From Anaerolineales bacterium UBA832 (GTDB lineage: Bacteria; Chloroflexota; Anaerolineae; Anaerolineales; UBA11657), in NCBI GenBank assembly GCA_002296125.1, contig DBHI01000067.1:1-6773 (forward strand): a stretch of 6,773 nucleotides of DNA, written 5' to 3'. The notes beneath the pieces are model-generated. The model was given only the letters and a program-made list of their open reading frames with translations. It was not told where the DNA came from and made no database searches. The translations under genes and the position numbers were made by a program. Every line of letters begins with the position of its first letter. Within the stretch, counting starts at the first letter, position 1. This document shows, in pieces, positions 1 to 6,063 of this stretch.

Positions 1-1272
1 TTAGCATCTTCTATATTTTTAAACGTAGATATACTGGATTTGATTAAACATATCCCAACATCATCTCAATCACTCACAGCCACGGCAAGCCCAATTACAC
101 TCGCTTGGATGTTGTCTACAGGCAGTAATATTCACTCATTACTAGGACAAGACATATATTTAGATTATATTTCATTAATCCCATATATAGGCGTACTACA
201 CTGGACATGGACTTTACTCATAATATATGGGTCCATAACAATCATCACTAAGCATAGTTCTTCAAACCCCAGATCATTTGAAATATTCATATTGTCATGG
301 ATGTACATCCCCATCATTATCCATTATATAAGCCCATTTGATGTGCACATACATTATTTCATCCTTACATTTCCATCTCAATACATACTAGCCTCTATTG
401 CATTCGCAAACATTGTGGACTCCATAAACAAAGTACTAGCTAAACTTTCATGGACTATTATCCTAAGTAATTTCTGTGCTCAAATACTAGCAATATTAAT
501 TCTATATCAATTCATTTCGACAAATTATACAAACGGAGGTTATGGCACACCCCTATCATTGCACCTTAATGCATCAGAAAAACTTAGACAAATGTATAAA
601 CATAAAACTATTAAGGAAGTCATAATTGCTGACACAGGCGACAATCCCTATACAAATGAATTTGCTGCTATTTATCAATCATTAATACATGATATACCTC
701 ATCGATTTATCGATATCAGACATAACGTTTTACTACCAAATCATGCAATAGCAGTCATCTACAGCTCAAACAACATCAGTACTCAATCCAATATATACAC
801 TAAACATGCATCCATGCAACACACATACAAACTTAGACCTAAAGAGAATACTATTATAATCACTACACTTAATAACTCGACAAAAATCCCTATAGAATAC
901 ATATCATTCCCAGGGCCAAATCAATTAGTTAATGGGGCAACAATATTAGGATATTCCATAATAGAAAAAACTAGTCAGCCAATAACATGGAGTGTAATCT
1001 GGAAACCAGGATTGCCTGACACTCAAACATACCACATGTTCACACACTTATTAGATGATAAACAAAACAAAATTGGACAATCAGATAAACCGTTGATTGA
1101 TGCTAAACAGTGGGACCCCAACGACACTATAATAACCTTCTTTGATGAACAATTACCATTTTCTAAACCATATACAATTATGGTCGGTATGTATACTTAC
1201 CCATCAATCAAGAATATTACCCTACTCAACAAGCAAGATGACCACAGAATATCTGCATATTGGATACATTAA
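1..1272 (+). CDS. GT-C (GT39/PMT-like) membrane glycosyltransferase, 3' part; 5' end outside window
   Basis: The frame is open from base 1, so the TTG at 40 is probably not the true start; 423 codons are visible before TAA at 1270. The visible part has about four hydrophobic segments (roughly nt 166-250, 275-335, 355-420 and 440-515). The third carries an HYFILTFPSQYIL stretch that resembles the late-membrane HYFLPLYPAQFLL-type motif of GT39-like enzymes in Chloroflexota. A soluble region follows (about nt 541-900, beginning YGTPLSLHLNASEKL) with alternating strand and helix character, which I recall from C-terminal tails of such enzymes. The last part (about nt 907-1269) is a beta-rich domain with ILGY, W.VIWKP, HLLDD, Q.D.P, W.P.D and VGMYTY landmarks, homologous to the end of the glycosyltransferase at 3176-5977. 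The family moves sugars from polyprenyl-phosphate donors to acceptors outside the membrane. Catalytic loops lie upstream and cannot be checked, so substrate and activity are unknown. Confidence 0.72.
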   Translation, partial: LASSIFLNVDILDLIKHIPTSSQSLTATASPITLAWMLSTGSNIHSLLGQDIYLDYISLIPYIGVLHWTWTLLIIYGSITIITKHSSSNPRSFEIFILSWMYIPIIIHYISPFDVHIHYFILTFPSQYILASIAFANIVDSINKVLAKLSWTIILSNFCAQILAILILYQFISTNYTNGGYGTPLSLHLNASEKLRQMYKHKTIKEVIIADTGDNPYTNEFAAIYQSLIHDIPHRFIDIRHNVLLPNHAIAVIYSSNNISTQSNIYTKHASMQHTYKLRPKENTIIITTLNNSTKIPIEYISFPGPNQLVNGATILGYSIIEKTSQPITWSVIWKPGLPDTQTYHMFTHLLDDKQNKIGQSDKPLIDAKQWDPNDTIITFFDEQLPFSKPYTIMVGMYTYPSIKNITLLNKQDDHRISAYWIH

Positions 1273-1310
1273 CAATTGATCTCAACAAAATCTGGCACCA
1301 CATTAATAGC

Positions 1311-1341
1311 AAAAAAATAGCGAACAAAAACTTGTTCGCTA
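1311..1341 (-). terminator. Rho-independent terminator of the rplU-rpmA-rpmE operon
   Basis: A perfect 10-bp inverted repeat (TAGCGAACAA at 1318-1327, TTGTTCGCTA at 1332-1341) encloses a 4-nt loop. Read on the minus strand it is followed at once by seven T (1317-1311), the classic intrinsic terminator layout. It lies 53 bp past the rpmE stop. On the plus strand the hairpin is followed by AATATCTTAT with no T-run, so it should end the upstream plus-strand glycosyltransferase transcript poorly, if at all. Confidence 0.9.
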
Positions 1342-1394
1342 ATATCTTATAATAAATAAAACAACTGTTTTAAACAAAAAGTATTAATATAATA

Positions 1395-1850
1395 TTAAAC
1401 TTCAATACCTAATGATCTTAAAGATTTTTTCAAATCAATCAAACTCTTTCTACCAAAACCAGAAATACTCAATAATTTATCTTCACCACCTTTATTTAAA
1501 ACTTCCATCACATCACTTGCATTATGAATATCTGCATCAACCAATGCTTTTACAGCTCGCTTAGTAAGTCCAATTTCCTCTAAAGAAACCTCAGACATCA
1601 CAACTTCATCCACACTTTCTTCAACTTCCATTGTATCAACATGTTGCTGTTGAGCTTCCAATTTCTTATAAAACCTCTCTACTTGTCCCTCTGTATCTAC
1701 AATTCTCTGCTCACCAGTATAAAAGGGATGACACTTTGAACATAAGTCAGTACTTATAGACTCCTGAGTAGAACCTGTTACCCATGTATTACCACACGAA
1801 CACGACACAGTTGCTTCATGAAAATATTCTGGATGAATATCTGATTTCAT
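1395..1850 (-). CDS. rpmE: Ribosomal protein bL31 (zinc-binding type) with C-terminal RNA polymerase alpha-CTD-like domain
   Basis: Residues 1-64 are a full-length bL31: start MKSDIHPEY, a zinc site of the C+ type (C17, C19, C37, C40), then CSKCHPFYTGEQRIVD and VERFYKKL. bL31 sits on the 50S central protuberance and helps bridge to the small subunit. Normal bL31 is about 65-90 residues; this one has 151. Residues 65-86 form an acidic, Gln-rich linker. Residues 87-151 match the alpha C-terminal domain of RNA polymerase: IGLTKRAVKALVDADIH, then LLSISGFGRKSLIDLKKSL. Aligned to E. coli alpha, R98 corresponds to DNA-contact R265, and G133, K135 and S136 to G296, K298 and S299. N268 is replaced by K101 and E302 by D139, and the loop between the two halves is about four residues longer. 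The ATG at 1850 lies 5 bp after the rpmA stop, so the two are probably translationally coupled. No frameshift or stop separates the two parts. Whether the extra domain binds DNA, RNA or protein is unknown. Confidence 0.93.
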   Translation of the reverse strand: MKSDIHPEYFHEATVSCSCGNTWVTGSTQESISTDLCSKCHPFYTGEQRIVDTEGQVERFYKKLEAQQQHVDTMEVEESVDEVVMSEVSLEEIGLTKRAVKALVDADIHNASDVMEVLNKGGEDKLLSISGFGRKSLIDLKKSLRSLGIEV

Positions 1851-1855
1851 ATAAT

Positions 1856-2119
1856 TTAACCTAAACCTTCTGTAATTACCGATACCCGCTTCTGTCCACT
1901 ATACAGAGTATTAAAAACTACAAATCCATCTCTAATAGCATACAATGTGTAATCTCTACCAACACGAACATTTTCCCCAGCTTTTATTTTTGTACCACAT
2001 TGCCTAACAATAATATTACCAGATCTTACTCTTTCCCCACCAAATTTCTTAACCCCTAATCGCTTAGACTTACTGTCACGACCATTTCTACTAGATCCAC
2101 CACCCTTCTTGTGTGCCAT
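1856..2119 (-). CDS. rpmA: 50S ribosomal protein bL27
   Basis: This 87-residue protein is close to the usual 85-90 and nearly colinear with E. coli L27: MAHKKGGGSSRNGRDSKSKR, then RLGVKKFGGE, NIIVRQCGTK and GRDYTLYAIRDG. bL27 places its flexible basic N-terminal tail near the peptidyl transferase centre. The protein begins directly with MAHKKGGG, so it lacks the short cleavable leader processed by Prp protease in Firmicutes. It follows rplU with a 19-bp gap that contains an AGGTAGG-like ribosome binding site about 7 nt before the ATG. It is in the same operon as rplU and rpmE. Confidence 0.98.
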   Translation of the reverse strand: MAHKKGGGSSRNGRDSKSKRLGVKKFGGERVRSGNIIVRQCGTKIKAGENVRVGRDYTLYAIRDGFVVFNTLYSGQKRVSVITEGLG

Positions 2120-2138
2120 ATTTTTACCTACCTAATCT

Positions 2139-2453
2139 CTACTTTATGCTAATTTCATCAATCTTGATCTTTGTTATCTCTTGTCTATGACCCTGCTTCC
2201 TACGGTATCGTTTCTTTGGTTTATACTTAAATACTAATGTTTTAGCACTGCGCTCATGAGATAAAATAGTACCGCTTACTTTCGATCCCTCTACTATAGG
2301 TCTTCCAATATATACATTATCATCATCAGAAATCAACATTGCAGGAAAATCAACTACATCACCTTCATTCTGAGGCATTCTATTAACTGTAATAATAGAA
2401 CCTTCCTCAGCCCTTACTTGTTGTGAACCTACTTCCAATATTGCAAACTTCAT
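2139..2453 (-). CDS. rplU: 50S ribosomal protein bL21
   Basis: The protein has 104 residues (usual length about 100-105). It binds 23S rRNA and is encoded with bL27 in most bacteria. The diagnostic C-terminal block is present: KPKKRYRRKQGHRQEITKIK at residues 78-97, with the invariant RRKQGHRQ core. The middle has the expected pattern (YIGRPIVEGSKVSGTILSHE). The N-terminal motif, usually GGKQYRV or GGKQHRV, reads VGSQQVRA here, so the common lysine is lost. The ATG at 2453 is preceded by AGGG about 13 nt upstream, a rather distant Shine-Dalgarno. An earlier ATG in the leader runs into a stop after a few codons in its own frame. First gene of the ribosomal operon, with its own promoter (see 2508-2536). 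Confidence 0.98.
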   Translation of the reverse strand: MKFAILEVGSQQVRAEEGSIITVNRMPQNEGDVVDFPAMLISDDDNVYIGRPIVEGSKVSGTILSHERSAKTLVFKYKPKKRYRRKQGHRQEITKIKIDEISIK

Positions 2454-2501
2454 ATTATTTAAATATCCCTAACATAATAATACCCCAAAATCAGGGGGAC
2501 G
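2454..2501 (-). promoter_or_regulatory. rplU 5' leader with short GC hairpin
   Basis: If transcription starts about 7 nt after the -10 box (near 2501), the rplU mRNA has a leader of about 48 nt. Close to its 5' end is CCCCC (2498-2494), a TGATTTT loop and GGGG (2486-2483), a 4-bp all-GC stem that stands out in AT-rich DNA. No T-run follows, so it is not an intrinsic terminator. It could protect the 5' end or be a binding site for feedback by a ribosomal protein, as bL21 leaders in other phyla are thought to be. I do not recognise a known leader family. Confidence 0.4.
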
Positions 2502-2507
2502 CGCAAA

Positions 2508-2536
2508 ATTATACATGTGCTATTCATCATTGTCAA
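2508..2536 (-). promoter_or_regulatory. Perfect-consensus sigma70-type promoter for rplU-rpmA-rpmE
   Basis: On the minus strand TTGACA (2536-2531) is separated by exactly 17 bp from TATAAT (2513-2508): both hexamers and the spacing are ideal. The -35 box lies inside the last codons of the DUF2344 gene (the VDND residues) and the spacer spans its stop. The sequence after the -10 is TTTGCGCG, a GC-rich discriminator in a very AT-rich setting. Such discriminators occur at growth-rate-controlled rRNA and ribosomal-protein promoters in E. coli. This box lets the ribosomal genes be transcribed independently of the upstream DUF2344 gene. Confidence 0.85.
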
Positions 2537-3152
2537 CAAAAAATAAACCAGACCGAACGATATTTTTTGAGTTTATACCTAATTCATCTAACACTTCATC
2601 AGCTCTACCCGTTTTACCCGGTTTAGATGTCAATCGCATCACTAAAATCAAACTATCATTACATCCGTTTACTACTAAAGACTCAACTAACGGACGCAAA
2701 TCATATTTTTTACCTCTTAATTTCCTTTGAATGTGATCACGAACCATAAATACACGAACACAATTTAGCAAATCAGACTTCTTAATACTACCATTTAAAT
2801 ACACAGAATACTCAACAGAAGACAATTGGGACTGCAGTGATTTTTCTTTTAGATCAACAATTTTGATGTCATTTATTTCAATTCCTCTTGGTAAAGAATC
2901 TAACAGGCATACTTTAATTTCATCAACGCTCATATACTCAGTTAACCACACATCTAAAATTTCACACTTACTAATCAGACCTAAAGGCAAAGCTGATGCA
3001 AATTGAATGCGAGGTTGAGGATTAAATCCTTGCGAATATGCTATTGGCATACCATTCCTCCTAAACACCCTTGCCCACATTCGATGCAAATCTAGATTAC
3101 CAATCCATATAGCATTATCAAATTTAGAGAATGTAATTCTTATTCTATTCAT
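2520..3152 (-). CDS. DUF2344 / TIGR03936 'radical SAM-linked' protein
   Basis: The 210 residues fit the family's usual 200-230. Recognition rests on the N-terminal half: RIRITFSKFDNAIWIGNLDL at 3-22, then the signature AYSQGFNPQPRIQFASALPL (38-57) followed by GL, and a late YDLRPLVESL (about 149-158) and SGLFF. In many bacteria this protein is fused to, or encoded beside, a B12-binding radical SAM protein and sits upstream of rplU-rpmA; its biochemical role is not established. Here no radical SAM gene is adjacent: the next gene upstream is a divergent glycosyltransferase. The common SHLD motif near residue 18 reads GNLD, so the histidine is missing. The ATG at 3152 is the only plausible start, since an in-frame TGA lies at 3173 with no ATG, GTG or TTG between. 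There is no Shine-Dalgarno, so the mRNA may be leaderless. Confidence 0.9.
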   Translation of the reverse strand: MNRIRITFSKFDNAIWIGNLDLHRMWARVFRRNGMPIAYSQGFNPQPRIQFASALPLGLISKCEILDVWLTEYMSVDEIKVCLLDSLPRGIEINDIKIVDLKEKSLQSQLSSVEYSVYLNGSIKKSDLLNCVRVFMVRDHIQRKLRGKKYDLRPLVESLVVNGCNDSLILVMRLTSKPGKTGRADEVLDELGINSKNIVRSGLFFVDNDE

Positions 3153-3175
3153 AATAAATAATATAATAAATCATT
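3153..3175. promoter_or_regulatory. Divergent 23-bp spacer with two overlapping -10-like boxes (probable leaderless promoters)
   Basis: The two divergent ATGs are separated by only 23 bp, nearly all A/T. On the plus strand a perfect TATAAT (3162-3167) ends 8 nt before the glycosyltransferase ATG. On the minus strand TATATT (3165-3160) ends 7 nt before the DUF2344 ATG. Those distances would put +1 at or next to each start codon, which agrees with the lack of any Shine-Dalgarno on either side. The two boxes share four base pairs, so RNA polymerase could occupy only one direction at a time. No clear -35 is visible for the plus-strand gene. In DNA this AT-rich, -10-like strings also arise by chance. 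Confidence 0.5.
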
Positions 3176-5977
3176 ATGGTAACATATGTTTATAAACGAT
3201 TGCACTTAATAATACCTCTTTCGTTAATATTAACGTTCACTTCTTTCCAAATAAATCATCTAAGGCCTAATAACGGATTGAATGCTACCTATTTTGAAAC
3301 CAATCAAATAGGTATATCCAAATTATCAAGGACAGAGAACATAGCTATATTGTCTCACAACGACCATGTAGGATTGTCAAACAATTACATAGAAATCACC
3401 TGGAATGGTTACATATGGTCCAGAGCAACAACGACCAAAACATTAATTCTCACTAATGATATTCAAACCAAACTTTGGATCAATCAAAATCCAATTAAAC
3501 TAAAATCGATTGATACTACTATTCCGAAAACAGTACCAATATCTCTTCATAAAGGTCTAAATCAAATAGAATTACACATGTACACCAACAATTTCAAATC
3601 CAACAAATTTAATGTCGGATTGAAATGGAAAACATTATTTGGTAACTCATTTGTTCCAAACTTCTACTTATTTCCAGAAAAAATAAATACCTCTGAAGTG
3701 ACTTATGCAGTTCTACTTGGTATTATCCAAATTGTCCTGATGTATCTTACATTAACACTAATATTATTATCAACAATTGTCATTGTTGTAAGAACTACAA
3801 TAAAATACCACAAGTCTGAAATTATATATCTTACAACTATATTTTTACTATCAATAGCAATTAGATACTTGGTTTTACAAGACTTACGTAACAATACAGA
3901 TTTTGATGTTTTACCTATTGGATCAGACCAATTAGTATATATCTCTGATGCTCGAGATTTTGCAAGAGGAACATGGCCTACAGATACTGATTTTTACCGT
4001 CAACCAGGTTATACATGGCTATTAGGAAATATTATCACTTTTATTAGTGAACGTCTTATAATTATTCAATTAATCCAAATCGTATCAGGAAGCATAACCA
4101 CACTTGGTGTTTACTGGTTATCAAAATCAATTTTTAATAAATCTACAGCATATTGGTCAACCCTAATATGGACAATCTTCTCTCCATTAATATTTTATGA
4201 AATCCAATTACTTACTCACGCACTTGAAGCTCATTTGACAATATGGATATTGTGCTCATGGTGGAGTACACACAAATCAAATAAAATAACACTTAAATCT
4301 TATCAATGGATTTTATGCCCGCTTCTTATTGGAGCTGCATCAACTATCCGTCCAATATATTTGTTACTATTACCTATTTTCCTTTATACTACAATAAAAT
4401 ATCGAACACCACAGAACTCAAGCTTAGATTCATACAAAATTGTTATAATCCTTACATCAATTGCTCTTATACCTATAATACCAATTACGCACCACAACTA
4501 TAAACACTCAGGAGTTTTACAGTTGTTTTCTGCAAATGGACCAATAACATTATATTTAGGAAACAATCGTGATGCTTCAGGAATAGGACAATACACTCCA
4601 GCTTTTCTAGCAACACATGAAAATGTCAATAGAGGAACCACAACATTCACCGAACAAACAGCCAAAGACATAATAAACAATCCCCTAAGATGGGCAGGAT
4701 TAATGGTTAGAAAATCAGCATTGTTTTGGGGAAACAATGAAATACCCAATAATGTAGACTTTTATAATGATGGATTAGATGTCTCAAACATATTAAGAAT
4801 AATGCCACTTAGATTTGGCTTCCTAAGCACATTTGGATTAACCGGAATACTACTTACATTAATTCGACCGCATTCAAATAAAAAGGGTATAGTCATCATA
4901 ATATCAACAGTATTCCTACTCTTCATCACCACAATAACATTTCATGTAGTATCAAGATTTAGAGTACCAATTTATGGGCCACTATCAATATTTGCATCAT
5001 TCGCAATTAGCACAAACCTAAGTCAACTAAAGCACAAACAATACGCTGAATTTTTTAAAACGATGCCATACTTAGCAGCATCCACTGCATTTATATTTAC
5101 TATGCCATTTATTGCCAACAACAGTGTACCTAATCCAACAACAAAACATTTACCACCTAATATTACTACTTCTTCAACATCAATTGGAAACAATCTGATA
5201 CTAGAAGGTCATGAATACAAAACCAGCATAAAACCAGGAGAGCCAACGTTTATTTCTCTATATTGGTCTATAAATGACACAATTACTGATGATTATTATG
5301 GTTCAATCCAAATATTTAATAAACAAGGTCAAAAAATCTCGCAAACTGACCAACTACTAGGAGGAGCATCATTTCCCTACTACACGACTAGCAAATGGCG
5401 CAAGAATTTAATAATTCAAGATGATTATTTAATTACTATTCCTAAAGACATTAAATCACCACTAGGAGTTGATGTATTATTAGTTGTTTATAACAAGAAT
5501 ACAAACACAAGATTAGGTGAAGCACAATTAACAGACTTCGGCATAACAAAAATGGATACACCAGATATATCTAACATAATGCCCTCCAATATTATTATAG
5601 GACCAATACAACTCCTTGGATATAAACATAACTATCAAAACAACATTTTAGAATTAGATCTATATTGGAAGACATTGCAAACCTCTCAAGTAGATGGAAC
5701 AATCTTTATCCATTTCTTTGACAAAGACAATAATTTCATATCAGGTCACGACTCAAAACCACGTAATGGTACATACCCTACGCATTTGTGGCAACCAGAT
5801 GAAATTATTGTTGACTCGTACAACATATCAACCAACCATCTTAATGATGAACATTATAAAATTCACATAGGTATGTATGATCCTAACACGCAAGTCCGTT
5901 TATCAATTACAAACACAAATCATAACAAAATCAAAAACAATTCATACAATTTGTTTAACCTAGAAGTTATACATTAA
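3176..5977 (+). CDS. GT-C (GT39/PMT-like) membrane glycosyltransferase with PA14-like domain and two C-terminal beta domains
   Basis: 933 residues, complete. TM1 is about 9-26. Residues 32-167 look like a PA14 domain: GLNATYF, then ITWNGYIW, LTNDIQTKLWINQNPI, LHKGLNQIELHMYT and VGLKWKT. TM2 (about 175-206) and TM3 (213-234) lead into the first catalytic-type loop, with D251 and Y255 (GSDQLVYISDARDFARG) and RQPGYTWL at 275-282, the pattern of lipid-phosphate-sugar transferases. More membrane segments follow to about 438. A large outer loop (440-540) contains YLGNNRDASG. Four last segments (about 546-647) include RFRVPIYGPL (594-603). Residues 675-933 hold two beta-sandwich-like domains, the second (about 803-933) with LLGY, LDLYWK, HFFDKD, GTYPTHLW, D.Y and IGMYD. 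This topology places PA14, catalytic loop and tail all outside the membrane. The family uses polyprenyl-phosphate sugars; donor and acceptor are unknown here. The start is fixed by an in-frame TAA at 3167. Confidence 0.87.
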   Translation: MVTYVYKRLHLIIPLSLILTFTSFQINHLRPNNGLNATYFETNQIGISKLSRTENIAILSHNDHVGLSNNYIEITWNGYIWSRATTTKTLILTNDIQTKLWINQNPIKLKSIDTTIPKTVPISLHKGLNQIELHMYTNNFKSNKFNVGLKWKTLFGNSFVPNFYLFPEKINTSEVTYAVLLGIIQIVLMYLTLTLILLSTIVIVVRTTIKYHKSEIIYLTTIFLLSIAIRYLVLQDLRNNTDFDVLPIGSDQLVYISDARDFARGTWPTDTDFYRQPGYTWLLGNIITFISERLIIIQLIQIVSGSITTLGVYWLSKSIFNKSTAYWSTLIWTIFSPLIFYEIQLLTHALEAHLTIWILCSWWSTHKSNKITLKSYQWILCPLLIGAASTIRPIYLLLLPIFLYTTIKYRTPQNSSLDSYKIVIILTSIALIPIIPITHHNYKHSGVLQLFSANGPITLYLGNNRDASGIGQYTPAFLATHENVNRGTTTFTEQTAKDIINNPLRWAGLMVRKSALFWGNNEIPNNVDFYNDGLDVSNILRIMPLRFGFLSTFGLTGILLTLIRPHSNKKGIVIIISTVFLLFITTITFHVVSRFRVPIYGPLSIFASFAISTNLSQLKHKQYAEFFKTMPYLAASTAFIFTMPFIANNSVPNPTTKHLPPNITTSSTSIGNNLILEGHEYKTSIKPGEPTFISLYWSINDTITDDYYGSIQIFNKQGQKISQTDQLLGGASFPYYTTSKWRKNLIIQDDYLITIPKDIKSPLGVDVLLVVYNKNTNTRLGEAQLTDFGITKMDTPDISNIMPSNIIIGPIQLLGYKHNYQNNILELDLYWKTLQTSQVDGTIFIHFFDKDNNFISGHDSKPRNGTYPTHLWQPDEIIVDSYNISTNHLNDEHYKIHIGMYDPNTQVRLSITNTNHNKIKNNSYNLFNLEVIH

Positions 5978-5983
5978 TATGTG

Positions 5984-6019
5984 AAAAATTATATATAAGA
6001 GTACCTTATATATAATTTT
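5984..6019. terminator. AT-rich bidirectional terminator-like hairpin between convergent genes
   Basis: A perfect 15-bp inverted repeat (5985-5999 and 6005-6019) surrounds a 5-nt AGTAC loop, 7 bp past the glycosyltransferase stop and 44 bp past the stop of the minus-strand gene at 6064. The arms begin and end in A4/T4, so each strand has a short T-run at the 3' foot of its stem (minus strand five T, 5988-5984). The stem has one G-C pair only, so it is weaker than the hairpin at 1311-1341. Its place between convergent genes supports a shared terminator. Confidence 0.65.
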
Positions 6020-6063
6020 ATAAAAACGTGATTTTGGAAAAAACAAGGTTATGTATGTATCTA

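Noticed and set aside
40..42. TTG at 40 as the true start of the first glycosyltransferase
   Set aside because: The frame stays open to base 1, and the N-terminal half of a GT-C enzyme, including the catalytic loop, is missing, so the gene must begin upstream.
1358..1371. Second hairpin AAAAC-AACT-GTTTT downstream of rpmE
   Set aside because: Only a 5-bp stem with one G-C pair; the hairpin at 1318-1341 with a T7 tract explains termination far better.
1382..1400. TTAATAT-A-ATATTAA palindrome next to the rpmE stop
   Set aside because: All A/T and short; expected by chance in DNA of this composition, with no supporting context.
2423..2730. Two plus-strand open frames (2423-2626 and 2515-2730) over the rplU start and the end of the DUF2344 gene
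   Set aside because: They overlap conserved minus-strand genes antisense, resemble no protein I know and have no convincing ribosome binding site.
3703..4749. Short open frames inside the large glycosyltransferase (3703-3894 minus, 4306-4503 plus, 4498-4749 minus)
   Set aside because: They lie wholly within a long, well-supported coding region in other frames and show no domain features.
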